Assembly (NCBI GenBank): GCA_022360615.1
Contig: JAKSCL010000001.1
Location: 1 to 32,405, forward strand
Length of the DNA stretch: 32,405 nucleotides
From: Hyphomicrobiales bacterium
GTDB taxonomy: Bacteria > Pseudomonadota > Alphaproteobacteria > Rhizobiales > JAKSCL01
Reading direction: 5' to 3'
The notes under the pieces were generated by a model. That model was not told where the DNA came from. It made no database searches and saw only the letters and a program-made list of their open reading frames with translations. The translations under genes were made by a program, and so were the position numbers. Shown here piece after piece: positions 23,149-32,115 of this stretch. Every line of letters begins with the position of its first letter. Within the stretch, counting starts at the first letter, position 1.

Positions 23149-24480
23149 ATGAGTTCAGAGCAGAAACTCGCTGCTTTCATTTTTGGGCTTTTGACGCTGC
23201 TGCTGGTCGGGCTGGCGGGCAATGAGCTTTTCAATCAGCGTCAAGCCAATGTGGAAGACGCCAACGACGTTCAATCCGCTGCGGTTGCCGACAACGGCTC
23301 GGAAACCGTGGCCGGGAATGGAGACGCCGCGCCGGCTAGCGATCAAGAGCCCGCGGTTTCTCAGGAAGAAACGCCGGCCGAGACGGCAGGCCTCGGGCCG
23401 AGCCCGCGCATTCCCGATTACGATGTGATACGGGTCGAGCCCAATGGAGAGGCTGTCTTCGCAGGCACCGGAGAGCCAGGTTGGCGCATTGAGCTGCGTG
23501 TCGAAGGTGAGGCCATTGGTGCTGCGGTTGTCGATGCCGGCGGCGAATGGGTGATCGTCACCGACAAGCCGCTTACGGGGGGGCCAAGCGATGTGACCTT
23601 GCACGCGGTTTCGCCCGAAGGTGCGATGACCGTGAACGCACCGAACACCGTTACCGTTGCAATTGATGAGCGCAAGGAAGAAACCCCGCTCGTCATGTTG
23701 ACGGATCCGGACGCACCGTCGGACGTGATCCAGCAGCCGCTGGCCGAACAGGAAACCGCGCCGGCGGCGGCACCTGATGGGCAAACGCAGGATGTCGCCG
23801 CAGCACCGCAAGCCACGGCTCCGCAAACGGATGACAATGCGGCCGCGGCGGCGGAAGAGGGCGGGGAGCCCGTGTCCCGCACACCGCAAGACACTGCAGC
23901 GGGAACGGCTGAAACGGCGGTGGTGATCGAAGGCGACGGTCCAACGCCCGACCAGACGGTCGCCATTGAAACGGTTGAAGCCGACAGCAAAGGTCAGCTC
24001 TTCGTGACTGGCAAAGGCGAGCCTGGCAGTACCGTTCGCGTTTATGCAGGCAACGAACCCGTAGGAGAGGTTGTTGTCGACAATAACGGCGAATGGAAGC
24101 TTTCCGCCGAAAAATCGCTTGCAGAAGGCTCGCATGCGATCCGCGCCGACGATCTTGGCGGTGAGACAGCCGAGCGTCCTGTCGCCCGCGCCGAAGTCAT
24201 CTTCGAGCGTCCGGACCCGAACCTTCCCGTGGTGGCATTTGCGGAGTTGCCGGCGGAGCGGGCGCGCCCGGGCGAAGCGACAGAGCACCGGCTGGTTGTC
24301 CGCAAAGGCGATAATCTCTGGAATATCGCACGTGAGGTCTATGGGCGCGGTGTGAGGTTTAGTGTCATCTATGAAGCGAATACCGGCCAGATACGCGATC
24401 CCGACCTGATCTATCCGGGACAGGTTTTTGCCGTGCCGCGTAATCCGCGCCTTCTGGAGACTGAGCCTCTCAGCAACTAG
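23149..24480 (+). CDS. Membrane-anchored Ig-like and LysM peptidoglycan-binding protein
   Basis: The 443-residue protein has a single N-terminal membrane helix (KLAAFIFGLLTLLLVGLAGN, about 6-25). An acidic, Ala/Pro/Gln-rich linker follows, then two related Ig-like repeats (about 97-145, with FAGTGEPGWRIELRVEG and DAGGEWVI; about 279-325, with VTGKGEPGSTVRVYAG and DNNGEWKL) and a C-terminal LysM domain (about 381-432, HRLVVRKGDNLWNIAREVYG ... IRDPDLIYPGQVF). It is likely fixed in the inner membrane and reaches into the periplasm to bind peptidoglycan. No strong ribosome-binding site marks ATG 23149; in-frame starts at 23077 and 23101 would add a basic leader. It is divergent from the LOG gene. 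Confidence 0.82.
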   Translation: MSSEQKLAAFIFGLLTLLLVGLAGNELFNQRQANVEDANDVQSAAVADNGSETVAGNGDAAPASDQEPAVSQEETPAETAGLGPSPRIPDYDVIRVEPNGEAVFAGTGEPGWRIELRVEGEAIGAAVVDAGGEWVIVTDKPLTGGPSDVTLHAVSPEGAMTVNAPNTVTVAIDERKEETPLVMLTDPDAPSDVIQQPLAEQETAPAAAPDGQTQDVAAAPQATAPQTDDNAAAAAEEGGEPVSRTPQDTAAGTAETAVVIEGDGPTPDQTVAIETVEADSKGQLFVTGKGEPGSTVRVYAGNEPVGEVVVDNNGEWKLSAEKSLAEGSHAIRADDLGGETAERPVARAEVIFERPDPNLPVVAFAELPAERARPGEATEHRLVVRKGDNLWNIAREVYGRGVRFSVIYEANTGQIRDPDLIYPGQVFAVPRNPRLLETEPLSN

Positions 24481-24687
24481 GGACGCTACCTCCGTCGGAC
24501 CGGACGTGCCGGATGTTCAATGCCGGCATGCGCCGTACCCCCTTGCGGCGTAATCATCGAGGCCTATCTGCCGGAATTCGCGGGGCGGTCTCGCAATGCG
24601 CATCCGCTGCCACTGCCCGTATCCGGGCTTTGCCGTAAGCGAAATCCGTCTGCCACTGGAAAACGATACGGATCGAACCACCTCTCC

Positions 24688-26673
24688 ATGACCGCCGTGC
24701 ACGCAACAGACGCACAAGAGAAGGCTGCCGCAGCGCGCGATTATGATAAGATGGCCGATGCATCGCGGCCGCTTGCAACGCACGAAACCGATGCATCGGA
24801 GCGGCCCGTTCGCGAAACCGTGGCGCAGCTTTGGCCCTATATCTGGCCCGCGCATCGCCTCGACCTGAAGATACGGGTGATGTGGGCGCTTGCCGCTCTG
24901 GTGATCGCCAAGGTGATCACCGTTTTCGTGCCTTATACCTATAAGTGGACGGTCGATAATCTAAACGAGCCCGGCAGCGTCGGCGCCGCTCTCCCGCCCT
25001 ATGCGGCGTTCCTGGCCGTGCCGCTTTTTCTGGTCATCGCTTACGCGTTTGGCCGGATCATGATGATGGTGTTCATGCAGTTGCGCGACGCCATTTTCGC
25101 GCGCGTCAGCCAGCATGCCGTCCGATCCCTTGCGCTTGAGACGTTCAACCATTTGCATCAGCTCTCGCTGCGCTTTCACTTGGAACGCCGCACTGGCGGT
25201 CTTTCGCGGGTCATCGAGCGTGGTGTGAAGGGGATCGAGACGATCGTCCGCTTCGCCGTTTTGAACACAATCCCGACGGTTCTCGAATTCATACTGATGG
25301 CGGTCATTCTGGGTGTCCAGTTCGATTGGCGTTACAGCGCGGTGCTGACAGCCACGGTCGCGGGTTATGTCTGGTTCACGGTCGCGATCTCGAACTGGCG
25401 GATTGGCATTCGCCGGATCATGAACGAGTCGGATACCGAAGCGAACTCAAAGGCCATCGACAGCCTGCTGAATTACGAGACCGTCAAGTATTTCGGCAAT
25501 GAGCGCATGGAGGCGCGCCGTTTCGATAAGTCGATGGAGCGCTATGAAGGCGCAACGGTAAAGATGTGGACATCACTTGCCTGGCTGAACATTGGCCAGA
25601 CTGTGATCTACACCGTGGGCATGGCGGCGTGCATGGTGATGGCTGCGATGGGGGTTGCAAGCGGTGAGATCACCGTTGGCGGTTTCGTGCTGATCAACGC
25701 GCTGCTTTTGCAGCTCTACATACCCTTGAATTTCATTGGTTTCGTCTATCGCGAGATTCGCCAGGGGCTGGTCGATATCGAGGCAATGTTCATCATGCTC
25801 GCCCAGAATCCCGAAATAGAGGACACTCCCGGTGCAAGGCCGATCGACATTGCAACCGGAGCGCTCCGCTTTGAGAATGTGGAATTCTGCTACGAGCCCG
25901 ACCGGCCGATCCTGAAAGGCATAAGCTTCGACGTTCCTGCGGGAAAGACGGTGGCCATCGTCGGGCCGTCAGGTGCGGGGAAATCGACGATATCGCGCAT
26001 CCTGTTCCGTTTTTACGACGTAACGCGCGGACAGGTGATCATCGATGGGCAGGATATCAGCAAAGTCACGCAGGACAGCCTGCGCCACAGCATTGGCATG
26101 GTGCCGCAGGACACCGTCCTTTTTAATGATACGATCCGCTATAACATTGCCTATGGCGACCCGGACGCGGAGACCGACGCTATTGAGGATGCAGCCCGGC
26201 TCGCCCAGATCGACGGTTTCATCCGTTCCTTGCCGCAGGGCTATGACACGATGGTGGGCGAGCGGGGGTTGAAGCTTTCCGGCGGGGAAAAGCAGCGCGT
26301 CGCGATTGCCCGCACGATTCTCAAGAATCCGCCGATCCTGATGCTCGATGAAGCCACCTCGGCGCTCGACAGCTACACGGAAAAGGAAATCCAGGACGCG
26401 CTCGAAATCGTCTCGAAGGACCGTACCACGCTCGTGATCGCGCACCGGCTGTCAACCGTTGTGAATGCGGACAAGATCATCGTGCTCGAAGCGGGTGAGA
26501 TCATCGAGGAGGGGACGCATCCTGAGCTTCTCGAAAAAGGCGGTCTATACGCCGGGATGTGGAACCGTCAGCGCGAGGCCGATGAAGCGCGGGAGCGCCT
26601 TGCCCGCACGGTCAACGCCGACACGGAAGGGTTTCTCGTCAAGAACCGGCCCTTGGCCCCGGAAGACGTTTAG
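24688..26673 (+). CDS. Atm1-type (ABCB) ABC exporter, fused permease and ATPase
   Basis: The 661-residue half-transporter has a six-helix ABC1 membrane domain (about 50-350; HQLSLRFHLERRTGGLSRVIERG is the family coupling region, and NYETVKYFGNE is typical of Atm1/ABCB7). The ATPase domain (about 390-635) has Walker A GPSGAGKST, Q-loop VPQDTVLFNDT, signature LSGGEKQRVAIART, Walker B ILMLDEATSALD and H-loop IAHRLST. Atm1-type proteins export glutathione-bound sulfur or metal species and support iron-sulfur biogenesis or heavy-metal tolerance. It should work as a homodimer in the inner membrane. The start is uncertain: ATG 24688 and ATG 24751 both fit and an earlier frame opens at 24520; none has a good ribosome-binding site. 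Confidence 0.87.
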   Translation: MTAVHATDAQEKAAAARDYDKMADASRPLATHETDASERPVRETVAQLWPYIWPAHRLDLKIRVMWALAALVIAKVITVFVPYTYKWTVDNLNEPGSVGAALPPYAAFLAVPLFLVIAYAFGRIMMMVFMQLRDAIFARVSQHAVRSLALETFNHLHQLSLRFHLERRTGGLSRVIERGVKGIETIVRFAVLNTIPTVLEFILMAVILGVQFDWRYSAVLTATVAGYVWFTVAISNWRIGIRRIMNESDTEANSKAIDSLLNYETVKYFGNERMEARRFDKSMERYEGATVKMWTSLAWLNIGQTVIYTVGMAACMVMAAMGVASGEITVGGFVLINALLLQLYIPLNFIGFVYREIRQGLVDIEAMFIMLAQNPEIEDTPGARPIDIATGALRFENVEFCYEPDRPILKGISFDVPAGKTVAIVGPSGAGKSTISRILFRFYDVTRGQVIIDGQDISKVTQDSLRHSIGMVPQDTVLFNDTIRYNIAYGDPDAETDAIEDAARLAQIDGFIRSLPQGYDTMVGERGLKLSGGEKQRVAIARTILKNPPILMLDEATSALDSYTEKEIQDALEIVSKDRTTLVIAHRLSTVVNADKIIVLEAGEIIEEGTHPELLEKGGLYAGMWNRQREADEARERLARTVNADTEGFLVKNRPLAPEDV

Positions 26674-26688
26674 GCCGGCTCTCCCATC

Positions 26689-27392
26689 TCACTCCGCCGC
26701 CACCTGCCGCGGGCCGTGCGGCAGGGAAACGAAGCCGTCGTTTTCAGGCGGCAGCGGAGGAGCAACCGTCACGGCGATTTCGGCGTAGTTCGAACGGCAG
26801 CAGTAGTCCGACAGTTCGATGACGAGACGTCCGATTTCGTCGGCCGGCGCGTCATCGATGCCCGACAAACCGTTGCTGCCGACACCTCCGGTGGTGCTGA
26901 TGATGTTGTCGATCCCCGCGATCTGCGTTCCTCGCGCTCGCCAGAAAGGCGGGCTTCAAGCACGGTCGGCAGCGCTTCGATCTCGTCCTGGAGCGTGCGG
27001 GCATGCAAATGGAGCGTACGTTCTGGAACTTGGCCGGAAAGCGTGACGCAAAGGGTCGGGACGAGGCTATAGTTCGTTTCCGCGATGATCGGCTCGTCGG
27101 CTTCCTGGAGAAACTCCGGTTGTGCCTCGTCGATCTTCAAGCGCAGGTCGGCAAGCGCCTCATCCGCGTCCACATTCACGTCGAACTCAACGGTGGTGGA
27201 GACATGACCCTCGGACGAAATCGCCGTGATTTCCTTCATGCCGTCGAGGCCGCGCAGCTTCGATTCGAACGGGCGTGCGATCAGCCGGGCACCGTCTTCT
27301 GGCGAAAGACCGTTTTGGGTCGCGGAGACGTAGAAGATGGGAACGTCGATGTTCGGATTGGCTTCGCGGGGCACGCTTGCATAGGTGTAAAA
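26689..27392 (-). pseudogene. Relic of an RND efflux pump inner-membrane gene
   Basis: From 27392 to about 26928 the minus strand encodes about 155 residues of an RND permease porter region (FYTYASVPREANPNIDVP, NGLSPEDGARLIARP, DEALADLRLKIDEAQPE, SGQVPERTLHLHARTLQDEIE, LEARLSGEREE). The N-terminal membrane helix is missing: upstream is unrelated sequence directly behind the DUF1636 stop. After GEREE the homology leaves the frame. In the next frame (26925-26803) an RND-like stretch from much further along the protein appears (IDNIISTTGGVGSNG, DAPADEIGRLVIELSDY), followed by 37 unrecognised residues to a stop at 26689. Full RND proteins are about 1000 residues. Large deletions plus a frameshift mean this is not functional. 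A GTG at 27374 opens the first block but is not a native start. Confidence 0.78.
26703..26725 (+). terminator. Stem-loop after the Atm1-type gene
   Basis: CCTGCCGC (26703-26710) and GCGGCAGG (26718-26725) pair perfectly over 8 bp with a 7-base loop, 29 bases after the exporter stop codon. There is no T tract, so it is a weak candidate for an intrinsic terminator. It also lies within the tail of the RND relic on the other strand. Confidence 0.35.
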
Positions 27393-27423
27393 CCTATAAT
27401 CGGGATTGTTGCGGAAGCTTATC

Positions 27424-27446
27424 GGCGCACATGCACCATGTGCGCC
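27424..27446 (-). other. Perfect 10-bp hairpin just after the DUF1636 gene
   Basis: GGCGCACATG (27424-27433) and CATGTGCGCC (27437-27446) pair perfectly around a 3-base loop, 24 bases past the DUF1636 stop codon on the minus strand. No T tract follows in either direction. It may be a transcript 3'-end hairpin or a protein-binding palindrome. Confidence 0.5.
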
Positions 27447-27470
27447 TTCGGGATGGGCTGACGGCCGCCG

Positions 27471-27887
27471 CTAGGCGTTTTCGTCGTGGTCGTCCCATGT
27501 GGTTTCGACAGCGGGCGCAGCATCGGTGAGCGGCGCGATGCGCGTGCCGATTTTCTTCTTAATGGCTTCCGGCCTCTCGCCGAACGGCACGACGCCATCG
27601 GCGCTTCGTTCATGGGAGCGGGCAAAAGCGACAAGGTCGGCCGCGTTCTGCTCGGCATCGAGGCCGAAAAAAACGTAGGTCATCTTGCCGTCTGCTGCGA
27701 TTTGCGCGGCGCAGGCTTTGTCGCAACACGCCATGCACCGCATGGCGCGAAGGTGCACGCCATTTGCGTCCGGATCCGCCGCTATCTCATCCTCGACCCG
27801 TTTTAGAAACCGCATGCCATCGCGCACCGGCGCATCGCAGGTTCGATCATAGCGGCAAGTGCGGCAGATTGTGATGGTGGTCGGCAT
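27471..27887 (-). CDS. DUF1636 cysteine-rich metal-binding protein
   Basis: The 138-residue product has two cysteine clusters typical of DUF1636: ITICRTCRYDRTCDAP near the N-terminus (C-x2-C-x4-C) and MRCMACCDKACAAQI (about residues 50-64), as in thioredoxin-like ferredoxins. KMTYVFFGLD follows, and an acidic tail. DUF1636 genes often sit in cobalamin-synthesis clusters of proteobacteria and are predicted to bind metal or an Fe-S cluster. No cob gene is in this window. I use ATG 27887 (MPTTITICRTC); an in-frame start at 27899 adds four residues. The downstream neighbour on the strand is the RND relic. Confidence 0.82.
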   Translation of the reverse strand: MPTTITICRTCRYDRTCDAPVRDGMRFLKRVEDEIAADPDANGVHLRAMRCMACCDKACAAQIAADGKMTYVFFGLDAEQNAADLVAFARSHERSADGVVPFGERPEAIKKKIGTRIAPLTDAAPAVETTWDDHDENA

Positions 27888-27965
27888 AAAGACGCTCAAA
27901 GAGGGATTTTGTCAGAAATGCCCACGCAAATATGCGAATTCAAGCGCCATGAAGCGTATTTCGGC

Positions 27966-29606
27966 TCAATTTCGAAGAAAAATCGCATCGGCATCGATCA
28001 AACCATCGGCCCGCGGTTCGATGCGCAGCGTATCGCGCATCGCCCATGCCGTACGCACATGGACGAGAGGCAGAACGGCCATGTCTTCAAGGGCCAGCTG
28101 CATGGCTTGCTGCGTAAAGGCGAAGCGCTGTTCCGGGTCGCTTGCCGCAAGAGCTTGCCCGATCAACGCATCGCGCTCCGTGTTGCTGTAATGGCCGCGA
28201 TTGGCCATGCCGAGACCGGTATCGGGATCGGGCGTATGAACCAGGGCGCGCAGCATGAACAAAGGATCGCCCGGCTGGACGTGCCAATGGGCCAATCCGG
28301 CGTTGGGCTCCTGGCCGGTCTGTGAAGCGGGCGGCTGTTTCGAGATAGGTGGAAGCGTGCCAACGCTTTCCAATTCGGCTTGCACGCGGATTTCGGAAAG
28401 CATTGAAACGAGCATCTCGCCGAGACGCTGGACCGGTGCCCCGGCGGCGTCTGCGACAACGAACCGTAACGTGAAACCGCTGCCGTGCCCCGCATCGTTG
28501 AGCAGAAAAAGCGCCGCATCGCTATCCTGCCGTGTCGGCGAAATCTCGTTGAGGGCGCCGGGGAAATCGGGCGATAGAAACTGTGCAGCCGGGCTGGCCC
28601 GGCCCTCGGACCAGAGGGCGGAAAGTGCGGTCCGGTCAATAACGAGGGAAATCGCTGCCCTGATGCGGATATCGGCCAGAGGATTGCCTCCGCCCTCCTG
28701 CGCCTGCCCGAGATAAAGATAATGGAGAACCGAAGCCGGCCCGAAACTGACGGTCACGCCTTCTTCGTCTTGAAGGCGCTGAATATCCGCTTCGGGCGGG
28801 GCGTCGATAAGATCGGCTTCGGCTTCAATGAGTGCCTTAACGCGCTCAGGTCCTGCGGGAAGGTGCCGGAATGTGACACGCTCCCAGCGCGGCGCACCCG
28901 ACCAATGCGAGCCAAGGCCTTCAAGGACGACAGCGGAGCTTTCGTCCTCTCCCCCGTCCACCTGCAAGGGCCGGTATGGGCCCGAGCCGATGGGCAGACC
29001 ATCGCTGTGTGTTTCGGAAGGGGCCGGACCACCTGTATCCTTTTTGACGATGGCGATACGGGCGAGGTCCTCAAGCATGTCCGGATAAGGCTCAGGGGTC
29101 TGCACTTGGACGGTGCGGCTGTCGGGTGCTGAGAAACTCTTTCCGCGCAAGAAAATCGAAAATCCGAAGGCGGCTTCCGTCTCCGTCGCCGCACGTTCCA
29201 TGGAGTAAAGGACGTCTTCGGCGGTCACTGGCGAGCCGTCGTGGAAAACCGCATCGTCGCGGAGGTGGAAACGCCAGACATCCGGTGCGTCATAGCCCCA
29301 GCTCTCGGCAAGACCTGGGGTGATCTGCATCCGGTTGTCGATCTCCACAAGCCGGTCGTAGAGATGAAGGGCAAGCGTGCGGTCGGCGCGGGTATGCTGA
29401 TAATGCGGGTCGAGGGACTGCGGCGCATTCGTCATCCCGATCACCAATTCGGCCGCCATTGCTTTTGGTGGAACGAAGCCATGCAAACCGGCTATGATGA
29501 CGGCTGCGGCAGCCAGGGTTGGCCGCAAAGCGCCAATCCCACTACCTTTGAAAATGCGCCCACCAAAGCCACAGGCCCACTGAAGGGGCTGCGCCGCAAA
29601 CGCCAT
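27966..29606 (-). CDS. Family 5 ABC solute-binding protein (peptide/opine/nickel type)
   Basis: The product resembles DppA/OppA-type binding proteins: VIGMTNAPQSLDPHYQHTRADRTL, LYDRLVEIDNRMQITPGLAESWG, WRFHLRDDAVFHDGSPVTAEDV (the family signature), IRAAISLVIDRTAL, and a C-terminal LPLVHVRTAWAMRD. The protein is 546 residues from ATG 29606, but the hydrophobic signal begins only after about residue 27 (LRPTLAAAAVIIAGLHGFVPPKAMAAE). The TTG at 29528 would give a standard signal peptide and a 520-residue protein, and would leave room for promoters. No permease or ATPase genes are adjacent, so it is an orphan receptor and the ligand cannot be told. It is divergent from argE. Confidence 0.86.
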   Translation of the reverse strand: MAFAAQPLQWACGFGGRIFKGSGIGALRPTLAAAAVIIAGLHGFVPPKAMAAELVIGMTNAPQSLDPHYQHTRADRTLALHLYDRLVEIDNRMQITPGLAESWGYDAPDVWRFHLRDDAVFHDGSPVTAEDVLYSMERAATETEAAFGFSIFLRGKSFSAPDSRTVQVQTPEPYPDMLEDLARIAIVKKDTGGPAPSETHSDGLPIGSGPYRPLQVDGGEDESSAVVLEGLGSHWSGAPRWERVTFRHLPAGPERVKALIEAEADLIDAPPEADIQRLQDEEGVTVSFGPASVLHYLYLGQAQEGGGNPLADIRIRAAISLVIDRTALSALWSEGRASPAAQFLSPDFPGALNEISPTRQDSDAALFLLNDAGHGSGFTLRFVVADAAGAPVQRLGEMLVSMLSEIRVQAELESVGTLPPISKQPPASQTGQEPNAGLAHWHVQPGDPLFMLRALVHTPDPDTGLGMANRGHYSNTERDALIGQALAASDPEQRFAFTQQAMQLALEDMAVLPLVHVRTAWAMRDTLRIEPRADGLIDADAIFLRN

Positions 29607-29628
29607 GACCGGTTTGGAAGGGGAAAAG

Positions 29629-30783
29629 GTGAGCACGGCCAAACAGCTTCTCAAAACACTTGTTGCCTTTGACACAACCAGCCGCAACTCGAATCTTGAA
29701 CTGATCGGCTGGGTCGAAGCCTATCTGAGCGAACATGGGATCGCCAGCGAGCGCGTTTATGACGACACTGGAAAAAAGGCCAATCTGTGGGCAACCATCG
29801 GTCCGAGGGATGTGCCGGGTTATGTGCTTTCCGGCCACACCGATGTTGTGCCCGTCGACGGGCAGGACTGGTCGACCGATCCATTCGATTTGACCGAAAA
29901 AGACGGCCGTCTTTTCGGGCGCGGCGCTTGCGACATGAAAGGTTTCCTCGCCTGCGTACTGGCGAAAGCACCGGACATGGCGGCTGCACCGCTCTCAGCG
30001 CCCATCCATCTCGCCTTTTCCTACGATGAGGAGGTGGGTTGTATCGGTGTGCGCGGCTTGTTGCGGGAGCTGAAGAAAGCGTCTGTGAAGCCAAAGGCGT
30101 GCTTTGTCGGTGAACCGACCCTGAACCAGGTTGTGATCGGTCATAAGGGGAAGATTTCGCTCAATGCCAAGGTGACCGGCAAGGCCGCGCACTCATCGCT
30201 GGCGCCGGAGGGGGTGAACGCTGTCGACTATGGTGCGCGCCTGGTCCTGAAAGTCCGCGAAATCGCCGACCGGCTGGCGGAAAGGGGTGCGCGCGACGCG
30301 CTTTACGACGTGCCGTTCTCAACGGGCCACACAGGCATCATGCAAGGCGGCACCGCTTTGAACATCGTACCCGACCACTGCGATGTCGCCTATGAATTCC
30401 GCACCATCAAGGGGGACGACGGAGAGGCGCTTGCCAAGGAAGTCGAGGATTTCGCGCGCACCGAACTTGAACCGGCGATGAAAGCGGTTGCGCTTGAAAC
30501 CGGCATTGTGATCGAGCTCAACTCGCACTTTGCGGGCCTCGACACGCCCGAGGACACCGAGGTCACGACGCTGGCCAAGCGTTTTGCCGGACGCAACGAT
30601 GTCGCCAAGGTCGCCTATGGCACCGAGGCCGGGCTGTTTGTGGAAATGGCGGGCGTTCCGACCGTGGTCTGCGGTCCGGGGTCCATCGAACAGGCCCACA
30701 AGCCCGACGAATTCATCGCGGTCTCGGAGTTGGACAAGTGTTGCGCTTTCATCGGCCGGCTGATTGCCCACGCGGCTGCTTAA
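29629..30783 (+). CDS. argE: Acetylornithine deacetylase (M20 family)
   Basis: ArgE removes the acetyl group of N-acetylornithine to give ornithine in arginine synthesis. The 384-residue metallo-hydrolase shows LVAFDTTSRNSNLELIGWVEAYL, LSGHTDVVPVDGQDWSTDPF (first metal His and Asp), GRGACDMKGFLA (bridging Asp), FSYDEEVGCIGVRGL (catalytic Glu pair), GEPT and KAAHSSLAPEGVNAV, with a final VCGPGSIEQAHKPDEFI (metal His). The order and GRGACDMKGF favour ArgE over DapE. GTG 29629 is chosen because GGAAGGGGAAAAG lies directly before it; ATG 29605 would overlap the start of the divergent binding-protein gene. It converges on abrB with a 10-base gap. Confidence 0.9.
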   Translation: MSTAKQLLKTLVAFDTTSRNSNLELIGWVEAYLSEHGIASERVYDDTGKKANLWATIGPRDVPGYVLSGHTDVVPVDGQDWSTDPFDLTEKDGRLFGRGACDMKGFLACVLAKAPDMAAAPLSAPIHLAFSYDEEVGCIGVRGLLRELKKASVKPKACFVGEPTLNQVVIGHKGKISLNAKVTGKAAHSSLAPEGVNAVDYGARLVLKVREIADRLAERGARDALYDVPFSTGHTGIMQGGTALNIVPDHCDVAYEFRTIKGDDGEALAKEVEDFARTELEPAMKAVALETGIVIELNSHFAGLDTPEDTEVTTLAKRFAGRNDVAKVAYGTEAGLFVEMAGVPTVVCGPGSIEQAHKPDEFIAVSELDKCCAFIGRLIAHAAA

Positions 30784-30793
30784 TGCGCGCCAC

Positions 30794-31909
30794 CTAACGG
30801 TGAAACTCCGCCGTCGGATCGATCCGCCATTTATAGATGAGCGGCGGCAGCGTGACCGCGATAATGATGCGCGCGATGTGGTGGGCGGCGACGAACGGCA
30901 CCGACATCTGAAGCGAGAGCGCAATCAGGCTCATTTCCGCAAGACCGCCCGGCGCATAGGCGAGAATGATCCCGGCCATGGTCTCCGGTACGAACGGCCA
31001 GACAACGAGCCCGATCGCGATCCCGATCGTCATCATTGCGGCGACGCCAAGCGCGGCGGCTTTGAGACCGACAAAAACGCGGGAAACGGGAAAACCTGAA
31101 AAACGCGCCCCGAGAGCGGAGCCAAGCACGATCTGCGCGGCGATCACGAGAAGGGCAGGAGGGTGCGCCTCCGTGAACCCAAGGCCATGGACGAGCGCGC
31201 TCAGGATCATTGGCCCGGAGATCGCCGCCCCTGGCAGTTTCGTCAGGCGCCCGAGGTAAAAGCCAAGCACGCCCGCTCCAATCAAAAGGACGGCATCGCT
31301 TAGCGAAATGGCCGTTTTGAATGCGTCGGCCCCCACCGCCGCGCTGCCGACCGGTCCGAAAATCAAGCGGAAAGCAAGGGGGATTGTGAGAACCGCGATC
31401 AGGATGCGGCAAAAGTGAATGAGGCTGATCGTACGTTGGTCGCCGCCCGCCATCTCACCGAGGATAGCGGATTCGATCACTCCTCCCGGAATAGCCGCGA
31501 AGTAAGCGGTCGGACGGTCCAGATCGAAAAGGCGCCGGTAGAGCGTATAGACCGTGATGACGGAGAGGCCTACGAACAAGAAAAGTCCAACCACACTGGG
31601 CCACCATGCGATCATCTGGCGCGCCACCTCCGGCGTGAAACCGGAACCGAGCATCACCCCGATGACCGGAACCATGAACGTGCGTAAGGTCAACGGTAGC
31701 ATCACCCCATGCCCGGCAATGCGGACATCGGCAATGGCGACGATGGTGTTGGCCAGCATCGCCCCGATCATCCAGGGCAGAGGGACGCCGATGAGCGAGG
31801 CGAGATAGCCGCCCGACGCCCCAATCAGAAGCGTTGCAACCGCCTGAAGAATGCGGGTCTGCGGTGTGGCTTTGACGGCGGGAGGCGGGGCGTCCGCGCC
31901 GTCAGCCAT
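30794..31909 (-). CDS. AbrB-family (COG3180) membrane protein
   Basis: The 371-residue protein has about ten hydrophobic helices in two similar halves: GASGGYLASLIGVPLPWMIG and VPVIGVMLGSGFTPEV in the first, PGAAISGPMILSALVHGLGF and IVLGSALGARFSGF in the second. FAAIPGGVIESAILGE and LAYAPGGLAEMSLIAL are the matching PGG segments of the duplication (TIGR03082). Despite the name these proteins are not the small DNA-binding AbrB; some were once called ammonia monooxygenase-like. They are thought to be transporters, substrate unknown. ATG 31909 begins a polar stretch before the first helix. It is divergent from the hydroxylase gene at 32116. Confidence 0.85.
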   Translation of the reverse strand: MADGADAPPPAVKATPQTRILQAVATLLIGASGGYLASLIGVPLPWMIGAMLANTIVAIADVRIAGHGVMLPLTLRTFMVPVIGVMLGSGFTPEVARQMIAWWPSVVGLFLFVGLSVITVYTLYRRLFDLDRPTAYFAAIPGGVIESAILGEMAGGDQRTISLIHFCRILIAVLTIPLAFRLIFGPVGSAAVGADAFKTAISLSDAVLLIGAGVLGFYLGRLTKLPGAAISGPMILSALVHGLGFTEAHPPALLVIAAQIVLGSALGARFSGFPVSRVFVGLKAAALGVAAMMTIGIAIGLVVWPFVPETMAGIILAYAPGGLAEMSLIALSLQMSVPFVAAHHIARIIIAVTLPPLIYKWRIDPTAEFHR

Positions 31910-32115
31910 GGATGAATGTGGAGAATAACGCCATGGCCCCGATTACCGCGTCGCCCGCTGCCCATCAATATCGCTGGAACATAGGTCCAAAGCGCTCAGC
32001 ACATGGGCAGCTTTTGTGCGGTGGTGCCGACAATCGCTGCTTTACCGGTGGGCGTACTGTTGGCACACTCACAATAACTCGACGCGCGAGGACGGTATTT
32101 CGATAAGGTGACCGC
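31910..32115. promoter_or_regulatory. Divergent intergenic region between abrB family gene and hydroxylase
   Basis: These 206 bases separate two divergent starts and must hold both promoters. I could not find a good sigma70 pair or a sigma54 -24/-12 motif. Short frames here (31912-32106 plus) have no recognisable content. Confidence 0.4.

Noticed and set aside
31912..32106. 64-residue plus-strand frame in the divergent spacer
   Set aside because: No recognised family; the spacer must hold promoters.
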